Assembly: GCA_020630595.1 (NCBI GenBank)
Contig: JAHDBC010000002.1
Span: forward strand, 40,835 to 104,834
Direction: 5' to 3'
From: Planktomarina sp.
GTDB lineage: Bacteria; Pseudomonadota; Alphaproteobacteria; Rhodobacterales; Rhodobacteraceae
Length of the DNA stretch: 64,000 nt
In this document: piece by piece, positions 1 through 8,816 of the stretch
How positions within the stretch are numbered: position 1 is the first letter of the stretch
Layout: every line of letters starts with the position of its first letter
Made by a program: the position numbers and the translations under genes
The notes under the pieces: model-generated
The model's database searches: none
What the model was told of the DNA's origin: nothing
The model's input: the letters and a program-made list of their open reading frames with translations, nothing else

Positions 1-16
1 TGGCACGATCAACCGA

Positions 17-1117
17 TCAGCCGATCATTGGGTCACCCAAGGCCTGCCCATAGTGCCGGGCCAGATGGATCAGCGCGATCCGAAGAACGATCTTGCCCGA
101 CCGCGCGGCCCAACCCAGTCGTTTTTCTGCTTTTTCCAGCCCATCAAGCGCGCAACAGCAACTGAACGCCACATCCCCCAATCCGGGGCCCAAAACGGAC
201 AGCGCACTGGCAACCCGCCCATGGGCCATGGCCGCTGGTGTCGTTGCGCCTTCGTACAGATGGGTCGGCGCAGCCGCGCAATAATCAAGCCAATCATCAG
301 GCTTGTCCGGATCAAGCTGGGCCAATTCATAATCTTCGCGCAGCCGTTCCCCTGCCCGGACAAGGTCGTTTGACAAAAACGCAGTCCCTGCCCTGTCTTT
401 GCGGCGGGCCAACTGCATCAACGGTGTTTCAGGCAGGCCATATCTGTTGGCGCGTGGATTGTCGGGTCCGGGGTCTTCTGCCAGCGCAAGGTCGGCGCCC
501 GCATCGCAATCACGCAACGCCACCCGCCCGGCTGGCGTAATGCGATAGCGCACGATGCGGTTTTGCGGATTATCAGGCGCGATCCAGTCTTGTAAAACAA
601 GGGCGGACGCCACGGCGCGGTCCACGACGGCCAGCCGTTCCGTGCTGCCTTCTGGACCGTCACGCACGACCACAGCCTTATCCAAATCCTGCGCCAAGGC
701 AAGAACAGTGCCCGTGACCGCAAGATGCGCCAGCACCATGGCAAAGACTGGGGTTACAACGACCGGATCGGCCTGTGAAATGAATGTTGCTGCGCGGTCC
801 GGTTTCATGGCGTCGCCCCCGAAAATGGTGTCACCGATCCTGTCCAACGCGGCATCCAACAGTGGATCATCGCGGCAGGCTTCGACGCGGCGCACCTGCC
901 GAAGGATGGTTGACGGATGTTTTCCCACGGCGCGTGCAAGTTTGCGAATGGGGACGCTGCCGTGAACATGGGCCACATAAGCCCGCGTATGGGACGGCAG
1001 ACAGGCACCACTTGCGATGTCTTGATCAACTTCAAAGGTCTTGCGTTTCGCAGGTTGCAATTTATCCACCGACTTATCCACAGTTCGCGCAATAAATGGT
1101 TCATCTGTGTTACTCAT
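17..1117 (-). CDS. DUF6456 domain-containing helix-turn-helix protein
   Basis: Protein of 366 residues of unknown function. The segment around residues 50-75 (PIRKLARAVGKHPSTILRQV) reads as a helix-turn-helix. The C-terminal third, with ARRKDRAGTAFLS and a closing block rich in Ala and Leu ending near RLGWAARSGKIVL, matches what I know of the DUF6456 family of alphaproteobacteria. This combination suggests a DNA-binding regulator, which is inference. It is divergent from the DUF6477 gene at 1259. Residues 15-22 contain a VDKSVDKL repeat whose DNA forms two DnaA-box-like nonamers. The start is the ATG at 1117. No signal peptide or membrane segment is visible. Confidence 0.85.
   Translation of the reverse strand: MSNTDEPFIARTVDKSVDKLQPAKRKTFEVDQDIASGACLPSHTRAYVAHVHGSVPIRKLARAVGKHPSTILRQVRRVEACRDDPLLDAALDRIGDTIFGGDAMKPDRAATFISQADPVVVTPVFAMVLAHLAVTGTVLALAQDLDKAVVVRDGPEGSTERLAVVDRAVASALVLQDWIAPDNPQNRIVRYRITPAGRVALRDCDAGADLALAEDPGPDNPRANRYGLPETPLMQLARRKDRAGTAFLSNDLVRAGERLREDYELAQLDPDKPDDWLDYCAAAPTHLYEGATTPAAMAHGRVASALSVLGPGLGDVAFSCCCALDGLEKAEKRLGWAARSGKIVLRIALIHLARHYGQALGDPMIG
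1062..1082 (+). promoter_or_regulatory. Two DnaA-box-like nonamers inside the DUF6456 gene
   Basis: TTATCCACC (1062-1070) and a perfect TTATCCACA (1074-1082) lie in tandem 12 bp apart, start to start. They coincide with codons for VDKSVDK, so they may be only a by-product of that peptide repeat. No AT-rich unwinding region follows. Confidence 0.25.
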
Positions 1118-1258
1118 TCGTTAACAGAAGGTCTGATTGCTTAAGATTTGTCGCTAAATCGTAAACAATGATGAACGGACAGTACGGTTGGCCTGTTTCG
1201 CGCAACGGCCCAAATGGGGGGATAGGATGGATGCGTCTGCAACATCCGGAACCTTTCC

Positions 1259-1546
1259 ATGAATGATCAAAATCAAGTCCCGCACCCCATCACCCGGCCA
1301 AAGCTGTTGATGCAAGCCGCGCGCATCGCCCTAATGTCGTCGTCAGAGCCAGCGCTGTTGCGCCGCGCCTTTGGCGGCGTTGTTCCCCAGAAAACGAACG
1401 CGGCGCTGCAACAGGTGATGGATTTGGAAGCTGAACTGGATGATCGACGCAAAAAAGGCCGGGGCGATTACGCCCCGACCCGCCATGTTGATATTCTGGC
1501 CGCCCTTCTGGCCTTGCTGCGCAAGCGCAGCATGGCAGCATCCTAG
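1259..1546 (+). CDS. DUF6477 family protein
   Basis: Small cytoplasmic protein of 95 residues and unknown function. The patterns KLLMQAARIAL near residues 15-26 and MDLEAELDDRRKKG followed by RHVDILAALLALL at the C terminus fit the DUF6477 family of Rhodobacterales. It is charged and probably helical. It is transcribed away from the DUF6456 gene. Its TAG stop shares the palindrome CTAG with the stop of the convergent mttB-like gene, so the two reading frames overlap by four bases. Confidence 0.75.
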   Translation: MNDQNQVPHPITRPKLLMQAARIALMSSSEPALLRRAFGGVVPQKTNAALQQVMDLEAELDDRRKKGRGDYAPTRHVDILAALLALLRKRSMAAS

Positions 1547-3087
1547 ATGAAGGCATCCGGCATAGAGGCTTTCTTTTCAGCCACGAATGCATCCAACCGT
1601 GCCTTGATTTCAGGATCCATCGGCGGCTGCTGATAGGCATCCAGCAACGCTTGAACCCGCAAAGACGCAAGGCTTTGGGTGTCGCGCGCGCCTTCTTCTT
1701 CCCATGTTTCGTAGGGTTTGTAGTCCAGCAGGTCCGTGCGCCAGAATGCCGTCTGGTAATTGTTCTGCGTGTGTTCGCAGCCCAGATAGTGGCCCGATGG
1801 CCCCACTTCGCGGATCGCATCCATTGCTTGACCGTTTTCGGTGGCATCCACCCCTTCGCCCATGCGTTGCAGGGTGCCCAATTGATCAGCGTCCATCACG
1901 AACTTTTCGAAAGATGACACCAAGCCGCCTTCCAACCAGCCACAAGAATGCAACATGAAATTCACGCCACCCATATATGCGGCATTCAGCGTGTTGGCCG
2001 ATTCATAGGCTGCCTGCGCATCTGGCAGTTTGGACCCGCACAGACCACCGCCTGACCGGAATGGCAGGTTCATGCGCCGTGCCAGCTGCGCCGCACCGTA
2101 AAGAATCTGGGACGCTTCAGGTGTGCCGAATGTGGGTGCGCCAGAGTTCATATCGATCGAGGTCACAAACGTGCCAAAAATGATCGGCGCGCCGGGCCGA
2201 ACCAGTTGCGAATAGGCGATCCCGGCCAATACTTCTGCCATGACCTGAGTCAGTGTCCCCACAACAGACACAGGTGCCATCGCACCACCAACGATAAAGG
2301 GCGATACAATGCAGGCCTGATTGTGTTTCGCGTAAACTTCCAACGCGCCCATCATGATCGAATCGAATGTGAGCGGGCTGTTGATGTTGATCAGCGACGT
2401 CATCACCGTGTTGTTTTCGACAAATTCGTCGCCAAACAGGATTTTGCACATATCGACGCTGTCTTGGGCGCGTTCTGGTTCCGTGACGGATCCCATGAAT
2501 GGTTTGTCAGAATACACCATGTGGGCCATCAACATGTCCAAGTGGCGCTTGTTGACAGGGACGTCAGTGGGTTCACAGACAGTTCCACCGGAATGGTGCA
2601 GATATTTGGACATATAGCCCAGCTTCACGAATTTTTCGAAATCCGCCATCGTCGCATAACGGCGCCCGCCCTGTGCGTCCCGCACAAATGGGGGGCCGTA
2701 AACGGGTGCCGTGACCAGCGTCTTGCCACCGATTTCCACATTCTTTTCTGGGTTTCGGGCGTGTTGCGTGAAACGGGATGGGGCTGTTTTGCACAAATCA
2801 CGTGCCAAACCACGCGGGATTCGCACCCGTTCCCCTTCAACAGTTGCACCCGCCGCTTTCCAACGTTCAAGGGCTTCTGGATTGTCGACAAAGTTAACGC
2901 CGACTTCTTCCAGTATGGTATCGGCATTATATTCGATCGTTTCCAACACATCGTCGGACAGGAATTCCAACAACGGTGTTTTGCGGTCGATATATTTGGC
3001 GGTTTCGACTTTGATTCCTGTGCGGGCTGCGCGGCGGGCTGCGCCTCCTCCGCTGCGGGATTTGCGACGTGCGGTTGCTTCTGCCAT
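1543..3087 (-). CDS. MttB-superfamily (trimethylamine methyltransferase-like) protein, non-pyrrolysine
   Basis: Protein of 514 residues of the COG5598/MttB superfamily. True MttB moves a methyl group from trimethylamine to a corrinoid protein and uses pyrrolysine encoded by an in-frame amber codon. This frame has no internal stop, so it belongs to the non-pyrrolysine branch, which includes betaine demethylases. Recognisable blocks are RIPRGLARDLCKTAPSRF (about 90-107), YGPPFVRD (about 130) and the glycine-rich FRSGGGLCGSKLPDAQAAYE near 345. The basic N terminus (about 25 residues) looks unstructured. A strong AGGAGG ribosome site sits just before the ATG at 3087. No corrinoid protein or activating gene is next to it, so the substrate is unknown. 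Confidence 0.85.
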   Translation of the reverse strand: MAEATARRKSRSGGGAARRAARTGIKVETAKYIDRKTPLLEFLSDDVLETIEYNADTILEEVGVNFVDNPEALERWKAAGATVEGERVRIPRGLARDLCKTAPSRFTQHARNPEKNVEIGGKTLVTAPVYGPPFVRDAQGGRRYATMADFEKFVKLGYMSKYLHHSGGTVCEPTDVPVNKRHLDMLMAHMVYSDKPFMGSVTEPERAQDSVDMCKILFGDEFVENNTVMTSLININSPLTFDSIMMGALEVYAKHNQACIVSPFIVGGAMAPVSVVGTLTQVMAEVLAGIAYSQLVRPGAPIIFGTFVTSIDMNSGAPTFGTPEASQILYGAAQLARRMNLPFRSGGGLCGSKLPDAQAAYESANTLNAAYMGGVNFMLHSCGWLEGGLVSSFEKFVMDADQLGTLQRMGEGVDATENGQAMDAIREVGPSGHYLGCEHTQNNYQTAFWRTDLLDYKPYETWEEEGARDTQSLASLRVQALLDAYQQPPMDPEIKARLDAFVAEKKASMPDAFI

Positions 3088-3227
3088 TGGAGCCTCCTGA
3101 GGGTTTGGCCCTGTCTAGTCTTCTGCTGGCGCGCCGCAGTGAAAGTTTCCGCCACAATCTGGGGGAAAGCGACATATGATGATTTTCCGACCCTTGCATG
3201 GCCGCAAACTGCAGCGTAATCGAACCC

Positions 3228-4802
3228 ATGACCCAAGATCACCAACGCCTTTTGATCATCGACTTTGGCAGTCAAGTGACACAGCTGATTGCCAGACGTC
3301 TGCGCGAACTGAATGTTTATTGTGAAATCCATCCGTTTCAAAATGTGACGGACGCCTTTCTTCAAGATTTCGGCCCCAAGGCCGTGATCCTGTCTGGCGG
3401 GCCAGCCAGCGTTGTGCATGATGGATCACCCCGCCCGCCTGCGACGGTGTTTTCGCTGGGCGTTCCGGTTTTGGGTATCTGTTATGGCCAGCAGGTCATG
3501 ATGCAGATGCTGGGCGGTCGGGTCGAAGGTGGCAAGATTTCCGGCGGTGGTGGCACGGCCGAATTCGGGCGCGCCTATGTCACCCCGGCCCCTACTGGAT
3601 CGCCCCTGCTAACCGGTTGGTTTTTGGACCAAAAAGAACAAGTCTGGATGAGCCACGGCGACCACGTCGCTGAAATTGCCCCGGGATTCGAGGTGTTGGG
3701 CACATCCCCCAACGCGCCATTTGCCATCACGGCAGATCCAATGCGCAATTTCTTTGCCGTGCAATTTCACCCCGAAGTCCACCATACGCCCAACGGCAAA
3801 ACCTTTTTCGAAAACTTTGTCCGCATCGCCGGGTTTGCGGGCGACTGGACGATGGCCGGATACCGGGAACAGGCGGTTGCGGACATCCGGGCGCAGGTGG
3901 GTGACCGGCAGGTCATCTGTGGTTTGTCAGGCGGTGTTGATTCGTCGGTGACGGCCGCCCTGATCCACGAAGCGATTGGGGATCAATTGACCTGTGTTTT
4001 TGTGGACCACGGGCTTTTGCGCAAGGATGAAGGCAAAGATGTCGTGGCAATGTTCCGCGATCATATGAACCTGAAAGTCCTGCATGCCGACGAAGCAGAC
4101 CTGTTTTTGGGCGAATTGGAGGGCCAATCTGACCCGGAAACGAAACGCAAGATTATTGGGCGTCTGTTTATTGATGTGTTCCAGAAATACGCCAATGACA
4201 TTGATGGCGCTGAATTCCTGGCACAGGGCACGCTTTACCCTGATGTCATTGAATCAGTGTCTTTCAGCGGTGGGCCTTCGGCCACGATCAAATCGCATCA
4301 TAACGTGGGTGGATTGCCTGAAAAGATGGGGTTGAAACTGGTCGAACCGCTGCGCGAACTTTTCAAGGATGAAGTCCGTGCTTTGGGCCGTGAACTGGGA
4401 TTACCGGACAGCTTTATCGGGCGTCACCCTTTCCCCGGACCCGGTCTTGCCATTCGGTGCCCGGGCGAAATCACCCGGGCCAAGCTGGATATTCTGCGCG
4501 AAGCGGATGCGGTCTATATCGATCAAATTCGCAAACACGGGCTTTATGATGAAATCTGGCAGGCCTTTGTCGCGATTTTGCCGGTTCGTACAGTGGGGGT
4601 AATGGGCGACGGGCGAACCTATGATTACGCCTGCGCCTTGCGGGCTGTGACATCTGTTGATGGGATGACGGCGGATTATTATCCGTTCAGCCATGAATTT
4701 CTGGGCGAAACCGCGACGCGCATCATCAACGAAGTACCGGGCATCAACCGTGTCACATACGACATTACATCAAAACCGCCCGGGACCATCGAATGGGAAT
4801 AA
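3228..4802 (+). CDS. guaA: GMP synthase (glutamine-hydrolysing)
   Basis: Converts XMP, ATP and glutamine to GMP in purine synthesis. The protein has 524 residues from the ATG at 3228. An in-frame ATG 30 bases upstream would add a poorly conserved decapeptide, so the inner start is preferred. The N-terminal class I amidotransferase has the nucleophile C85 in LGICYGQQ and the FHPEV His-Glu pair. The ATP pyrophosphatase domain begins with the P-loop LSGGVDSS near residue 230. The C-terminal dimerisation domain ends in [10 protein letters not shown], typical of GuaA. The stop codon overlaps the next small gene by ten bases. Confidence 0.97.
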   Translation: MTQDHQRLLIIDFGSQVTQLIARRLRELNVYCEIHPFQNVTDAFLQDFGPKAVILSGGPASVVHDGSPRPPATVFSLGVPVLGICYGQQVMMQMLGGRVEGGKISGGGGTAEFGRAYVTPAPTGSPLLTGWFLDQKEQVWMSHGDHVAEIAPGFEVLGTSPNAPFAITADPMRNFFAVQFHPEVHHTPNGKTFFENFVRIAGFAGDWTMAGYREQAVADIRAQVGDRQVICGLSGGVDSSVTAALIHEAIGDQLTCVFVDHGLLRKDEGKDVVAMFRDHMNLKVLHADEADLFLGELEGQSDPETKRKIIGRLFIDVFQKYANDIDGAEFLAQGTLYPDVIESVSFSGGPSATIKSHHNVGGLPEKMGLKLVEPLRELFKDEVRALGRELGLPDSFIGRHPFPGPGLAIRCPGEITRAKLDILREADAVYIDQIRKHGLYDEIWQAFVAILPVRTVGVMGDGRTYDYACALRAVTSVDGMTADYYPFSHEFLGETATRIINEVPGINRVTYDITSKPPGTIEWE

Positions 4803-5152
4803 CCGGTTGGACTTTTGCAATCCTGATTGCAGGATCGGCACAAATGGCGCGGTCAGATGTGCCGGAACTGTTGTTGTGCGCGTCGAATGAACTGAATTGG
4901 ACTTTATCCCTTTTTGTATCGGCAAGCACTGCGGAATTGTCGGTCCGCGGCCGGACAACAGCGTTTGACGTGGTCCACGATGTGTCGGCGGACCCGGGTC
5001 CTTGGCCGCGGGCTTACACATTGCTGGCACAGCAGGACACCGCGATCGCGTTGATCGAACCGACCGCCACACCATCAGACTGGTCATTGATACTGTTGAC
5101 CCAAGACCGCGGTTTGCCTGTCGTTTGGACAGCAACGTGCCACCCGTCCTGA
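4793..5152 (+). CDS. Hypothetical protein, possible exported protein
   Basis: Frame of 119 residues starting ATGGGAATAA, overlapping the end of guaA by ten bases, which suggests translational coupling. The first 20 residues ([19 protein letters not shown]) resemble a short signal peptide. The rest is a mixed beta-like sequence with a few cysteines ([11 protein letters not shown] and the C-terminal ATCHPS). I recognise no family. Codon choice looks like the neighbouring genes and no competing frame is better, but without homologues it remains a prediction. Confidence 0.55.
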   Translation: MGITGWTFAILIAGSAQMARSDVPELLLCASNELNWTLSLFVSASTAELSVRGRTTAFDVVHDVSADPGPWPRAYTLLAQQDTAIALIEPTATPSDWSLILLTQDRGLPVVWTATCHPS

Positions 5153-5309
5153 TCAATCTGCCTTTTCACACGGCATCATAGGGCAAACAGCCCATAAAGT
5201 GGGCAGACCGTCTGATAATCGCAGGCGCATGATGCATACCCTATTGGTGGTGCGCCGTTCGCCGGTGCCATGTCGTATCACCATGGCACATAAATCTAGC
5301 GATACCCAT

Positions 5310-5486
5310 ATGCCGACCTTTCGTGTTTTCCATTGCCGATCATGTGGCCATCGCATGCGGTTCAAAGGATCACGTTGTGGTCTCTGCTGGGACAAAAAGG
5401 CACTTCTTCAAAATCCGGTCCTTTTGACAATCATTGTAATCGTGTTTGCCGTTTGCATTGGTGTTTGGTGCTTGTCAGCGATTTGA
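5310..5486 (+). CDS. Small zinc-ribbon membrane protein
   Basis: About 58 residues from the ATG at 5310 (an ATG at 5283 is also possible). The N terminus carries a CxxC pair (HCRSCGHRM) and a second CxxC (RCGLCWDK), which together look like a zinc ribbon. A single hydrophobic helix follows (LLTIIVIVFAVCIGVWCL) and ends the protein. It is probably anchored in the inner membrane with the zinc ribbon in the cytoplasm. Function unknown. It lies upstream of an EamA exporter in the same direction, 42 bases away. Confidence 0.6.
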   Translation: MPTFRVFHCRSCGHRMRFKGSRCGLCWDKKALLQNPVLLTIIVIVFAVCIGVWCLSAI

Positions 5487-5528
5487 TTTCAGCATTCAGT
5501 GCGGCGGAATTGTTGAAAGCAGAACGCG

Positions 5529-6380
5529 ATGGCACCTTTGACGACAGCAGCCGGTTGGATGATCGGTGCAATTGTTTCCTTTACGTCCATGGCAATTGCG
5601 GGGCGTCTGGTCCGTGATGATCTGAACACGTTCGAAATCATGATGTACCGGTCCTATTTGGGACTGTTCATTGTTTTGGCCCTGGCCGCAGCATTTGGCA
5701 CTTTGCATCAGATCAACAGGCGTCATCTGAATCTGCATTTGATCCGCAACGTGGCGCATTTCACTGGGCAGAACCTTTGGTTTTATGCCCTGCCCCTGAT
5801 CCCATTGGCACAGCTCTTTGCGCTTGAATTCACCTCTCCGATTTGGGTGGTGTTGATGGCCCCGTTGTTTCTGGGCGAACGGCTGACAAAGACCAAGGCG
5901 ATGATTGCCGCATTAGGGTTTTTGGGTGTTCTGATTGTCGCCCGGCCCACAGTTGGCACAATCAGCATTGGCCTGATTGCTGCCGCCGGCGCGGCCATTG
6001 GATTTGCCGGGGCGGCGATCGCGACCCGCCAATTGACCCGCACCGAAACCATCACCTGTGTGCTGTTCTATTTGACCGCCATGCAAGCTGTGTTCGGCAC
6101 CATCATGGCGGTCTGGTTTGGCCCCGTTGCATGGCCCACGGCCGACACTGCGCCCGGCCTGATCATCATTGGAATTGCTGGTCTGTGTGCCCATTTCTGC
6201 CTGACCAAGGCGCTGTCAATCGCGCCCGCATCCGTCGTTATGCCCATGGATTTCGTTCGCTTGCCCGTGATCGCCATCATCGGCGTGCTGCTGTATGGAG
6301 AGGTGCTTGATTTCTGGATCATCATCGGTGCTGCGGTCATCCTTTTGGCAAACTATCTGAATGTGACCCAAAAGACGTAG
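5529..6380 (+). CDS. EamA-family (DMT superfamily) transporter
   Basis: Inner-membrane protein of 283 residues with about ten hydrophobic helices arranged as two EamA repeats. The first repeat holds MYRSYLGLFIVLAL and LEFTSPIWVVLMAPLFLGER. The second holds LTKALSIAPASVVMPMDFVRL and IGVLLYGEVLDFW. The family exports or imports small metabolites, often amino acids or drugs, by secondary transport. The substrate cannot be read from sequence. The paired Glu residues at the end of each repeat (LGER, YGEV) are typical. Confidence 0.9.
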   Translation: MAPLTTAAGWMIGAIVSFTSMAIAGRLVRDDLNTFEIMMYRSYLGLFIVLALAAAFGTLHQINRRHLNLHLIRNVAHFTGQNLWFYALPLIPLAQLFALEFTSPIWVVLMAPLFLGERLTKTKAMIAALGFLGVLIVARPTVGTISIGLIAAAGAAIGFAGAAIATRQLTRTETITCVLFYLTAMQAVFGTIMAVWFGPVAWPTADTAPGLIIIGIAGLCAHFCLTKALSIAPASVVMPMDFVRLPVIAIIGVLLYGEVLDFWIIIGAAVILLANYLNVTQKT

Positions 6381-6478
6381 CGACGCGGTAAGTTTTGATT
6401 ACGCTACGGAATGAATTGACGCAGAAGTGATCGACCTTGTTAGGTGTGTCCAAAGAACGCACAACAGGGGAAAGTATT

Positions 6479-7777
6479 ATGCGTACATTGGTATCAAGCA
6501 GTGCATTGCTCGCGCTTTTGGCCGGATCGGCCATGGCTGGGGGGCTGGATCGTTCAAATCAGAACATGTTGTTTGTATACGACGATCCCGGCATCACGAC
6601 ATTTTCTTTCGGTATCGTAATGCCTGACATTACAGGTACGGACAATGTATCTAACACCACCTATGATGTCGGTGAAACATATACACAGATAGGCGCATCC
6701 CAAGTGATTGATTTTGGGTCGGGTCTTTCGCTGGGCCTACAATTCGATCAGCCTTTTGGCGCCGCAGTCTCCTATAACGGAAACCCAACTGTCGATTTCT
6801 TGGCAGGCACATCGGCAGACATCACAAGCACATCATTGAACGCCATTGCGAAGTACCAACTTAACGAGCGTGTTTCCGTGTTCGGTGGCCTACGTCTTCA
6901 AAACGCGCAAGGGGCGGTTTCTCTGAACGGTCTCGGCTATGCGGGCAGCTTTGCAGCGACCGCGACGGGCAATCCATCAACGTTGGCACCGCTGATCACG
7001 GGTGCTGCCGCTGAATCAAACTTGGGCTTTGGTCCAACTTCCGCAACGCCCGGCCCCGCTTCTACAGCGCTGATTACGTCGTTGGGTGGTGGGGCTGCTG
7101 GCACAACAGCGGCAGCCACAGCCGTCGGTACGGCACAAGTGATCGCCGGAGGAGGTGGATACAAAGTCGATATCGAAGACAGCTGGGGCATCGGTTATAG
7201 TCTTGGTGCCGCCTATGAAATTCCGGCAATCGCGCTGCGTGCCGCGATCACATACAACAGCGCTGTGAAACACAGCGGTGATACGACAGAAACCGTTGGC
7301 GGCGGGCCTTTTGGTCCAGCGGGAACCACCACGTTTGAAACACCAGCATCCGTGAACGTGGATCTGCAGACCGGCATTGCCGAAGGAACATTGCTCACGG
7401 CAAGTGCACGATTTGCAGAATGGGGCAGCTTTGATGTTGTGCCGCCAAACCTCGGCGCTGACTTGGCCGATATTGGCGACAGCGAACGCTACACATTGGG
7501 CGTCGCGCGTTTGATCAACGACAAGCTCGCTGTTTCAGCAACGCTTTCCCACGAACCAAAGGGTGACAGCAACAACGTGTCCCCGCTTGCGCCAAGCAAC
7601 GGTCTTACAGGGATCACTTTGGGCGCGCGCTATCAGGAAGATGGCATGACCGTATCCGGTGGCATCAATTACACAAAAGTGGGTGATGCAAACGCGGCTG
7701 TCGGTGGCGCGGGCGTGGCAACGTTCACTGACAACTCTGTTATCGGTGTTGGTCTTCAGGTGAAATTCGAATTCTGA
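6479..7777 (+). CDS. OmpP1/FadL-family outer membrane porin
   Basis: Outer-membrane beta-barrel of 432 residues related to the long-chain fatty-acid channel FadL. The start at 6479 follows an AGGGGAAA ribosome site and opens a clear signal peptide (MRTLVSSSALLALLAGSAMA). The mature part begins GGLDRSNQNMLFVYDDPG, and the remaining alternating strands end in VGLQVKFEF, a C-terminal aromatic signature read by the BAM complex. A low-complexity Ala/Gly/Thr loop lies near residues 165-225. The gene stands alone between two EamA exporters and ends at a strong terminator. Ligand unknown; hydrophobic compounds are usual for the family. Confidence 0.9.
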   Translation: MRTLVSSSALLALLAGSAMAGGLDRSNQNMLFVYDDPGITTFSFGIVMPDITGTDNVSNTTYDVGETYTQIGASQVIDFGSGLSLGLQFDQPFGAAVSYNGNPTVDFLAGTSADITSTSLNAIAKYQLNERVSVFGGLRLQNAQGAVSLNGLGYAGSFAATATGNPSTLAPLITGAAAESNLGFGPTSATPGPASTALITSLGGGAAGTTAAATAVGTAQVIAGGGGYKVDIEDSWGIGYSLGAAYEIPAIALRAAITYNSAVKHSGDTTETVGGGPFGPAGTTTFETPASVNVDLQTGIAEGTLLTASARFAEWGSFDVVPPNLGADLADIGDSERYTLGVARLINDKLAVSATLSHEPKGDSNNVSPLAPSNGLTGITLGARYQEDGMTVSGGINYTKVGDANAAVGGAGVATFTDNSVIGVGLQVKFEF

Positions 7778-7802
7778 TCTGACGCAATACAATCTTTCCA
7801 GA

Positions 7803-7831
7803 AACCCGCCCCTAACCGGGCGGGTTTTTTT
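7803..7831 (+). terminator. Rho-independent terminator after the FadL-type porin
   Basis: AACCCGCCC (7803-7811) pairs perfectly with GGGCGGGTT (7818-7826) around a six-base loop and runs straight into a T tract. It lies 25 bases after the porin stop. Confidence 0.93.
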
Positions 7832-7880
7832 GTGCAGGAAACGGATTGTTATCGCCCGATGGGGCTGTCACGACACTCTT

Positions 7881-8786
7881 ATGCAACACCACAGCACCCT
7901 TCCCGCCCGCGCATGGATTGAACTGGGTCTTTTGTCCCTGATTTGGGGGGGCTCGTTTCTGTCTATCCGCATTGCGCTTGATGAAATCGGGCCTTTGACA
8001 TCGGTTTTGCACCGTGTCGGTTGGGCTGCGCTTGTTCTTTGGTGCTTTGTTCTGATCCGCCGTTTCACGATCCCAACAGACCCGCGCATCTGGGGCGCGT
8101 TTTTGGTGATGGGTCTTTTGAACAATGTGATCCCATTCGTTTTGATGGCTTGGGGTCAGTTGCATATCGAAACCGGGCTGACGTCGATCCTGAATGCCGC
8201 AACGGCCGTTTTCGGGGTGTTGGTTGCTGCTATGCTGCTGGCTGATGAACGCCTGACGATGCGCAAGGCGCTGGGTGTGGGCATCGGATTTCTGGGCGTT
8301 GCTACCGCCATTGGCTTGAACAACCTGGTCAATCTGGATCTGCGATCCCTGGCGCAATGGGCGGTGATTGTTGGCACGCTATCTTACGCCTTTGCTGGGG
8401 TCTGGGCGCGTGTTCATATGTCGGGTCTTCGGCCCGAAGTTGCGGCGGCGGGCATGTTGACCTGTTCGACCGTGTTGATGGTGCCACTTGTTCTTGTATT
8501 CGAAGGACCACCGCAATTTGATCTTTCCGCACGAACATGGGGGGCCATCGCCTACTATGGGTTTGTTGCGACGGCGCTTGCGTATCTGTTGTACTATCGC
8601 GTTTTGGGCATGGTGGGCAGCGGCAACACGATGCTGGTCACGCTTTTGGTTGCACCGGTCGCAATCATTTTAGGGGCCATCGTGCTGGACGAAGCGTTGA
8701 AACCGCAGGCCTTTCTTGGATTTGGTCTTTTGGCCATAGGTCTGTTGATCTTGAACCGCACGCTCTTCCCCCGCGCGACATGGTGA
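7881..8786 (+). CDS. EamA-family (DMT superfamily) transporter
   Basis: Inner-membrane protein of 301 residues, the second drug/metabolite exporter in this region. The frame stays open upstream to 7830, but the ATG at 7881 starts a normal EamA N terminus (LGLLSLIWGGSFLSIRIAL), so it is chosen. Two EamA repeats are seen, the first with NNVIPFVLMAWGQ and AAMLLADERLT, the second with GFVATALAYLLYYRVL and LGAIVLDEAL. About ten membrane helices. The substrate is not predictable. It is followed after 30 bases by a P-loop protein gene. Confidence 0.9.
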   Translation: MQHHSTLPARAWIELGLLSLIWGGSFLSIRIALDEIGPLTSVLHRVGWAALVLWCFVLIRRFTIPTDPRIWGAFLVMGLLNNVIPFVLMAWGQLHIETGLTSILNAATAVFGVLVAAMLLADERLTMRKALGVGIGFLGVATAIGLNNLVNLDLRSLAQWAVIVGTLSYAFAGVWARVHMSGLRPEVAAAGMLTCSTVLMVPLVLVFEGPPQFDLSARTWGAIAYYGFVATALAYLLYYRVLGMVGSGNTMLVTLLVAPVAIILGAIVLDEALKPQAFLGFGLLAIGLLILNRTLFPRATW

Positions 8787-8816
8787 CATAGATAGCGTCC
8801 AGCAAAGGACGCAAAT

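Noticed and set aside
2206-3219. 337-codon plus-strand frame
   Set aside because: Antisense to the mttB-like gene; translation is rich in His, Phe and Arg and has no domain.
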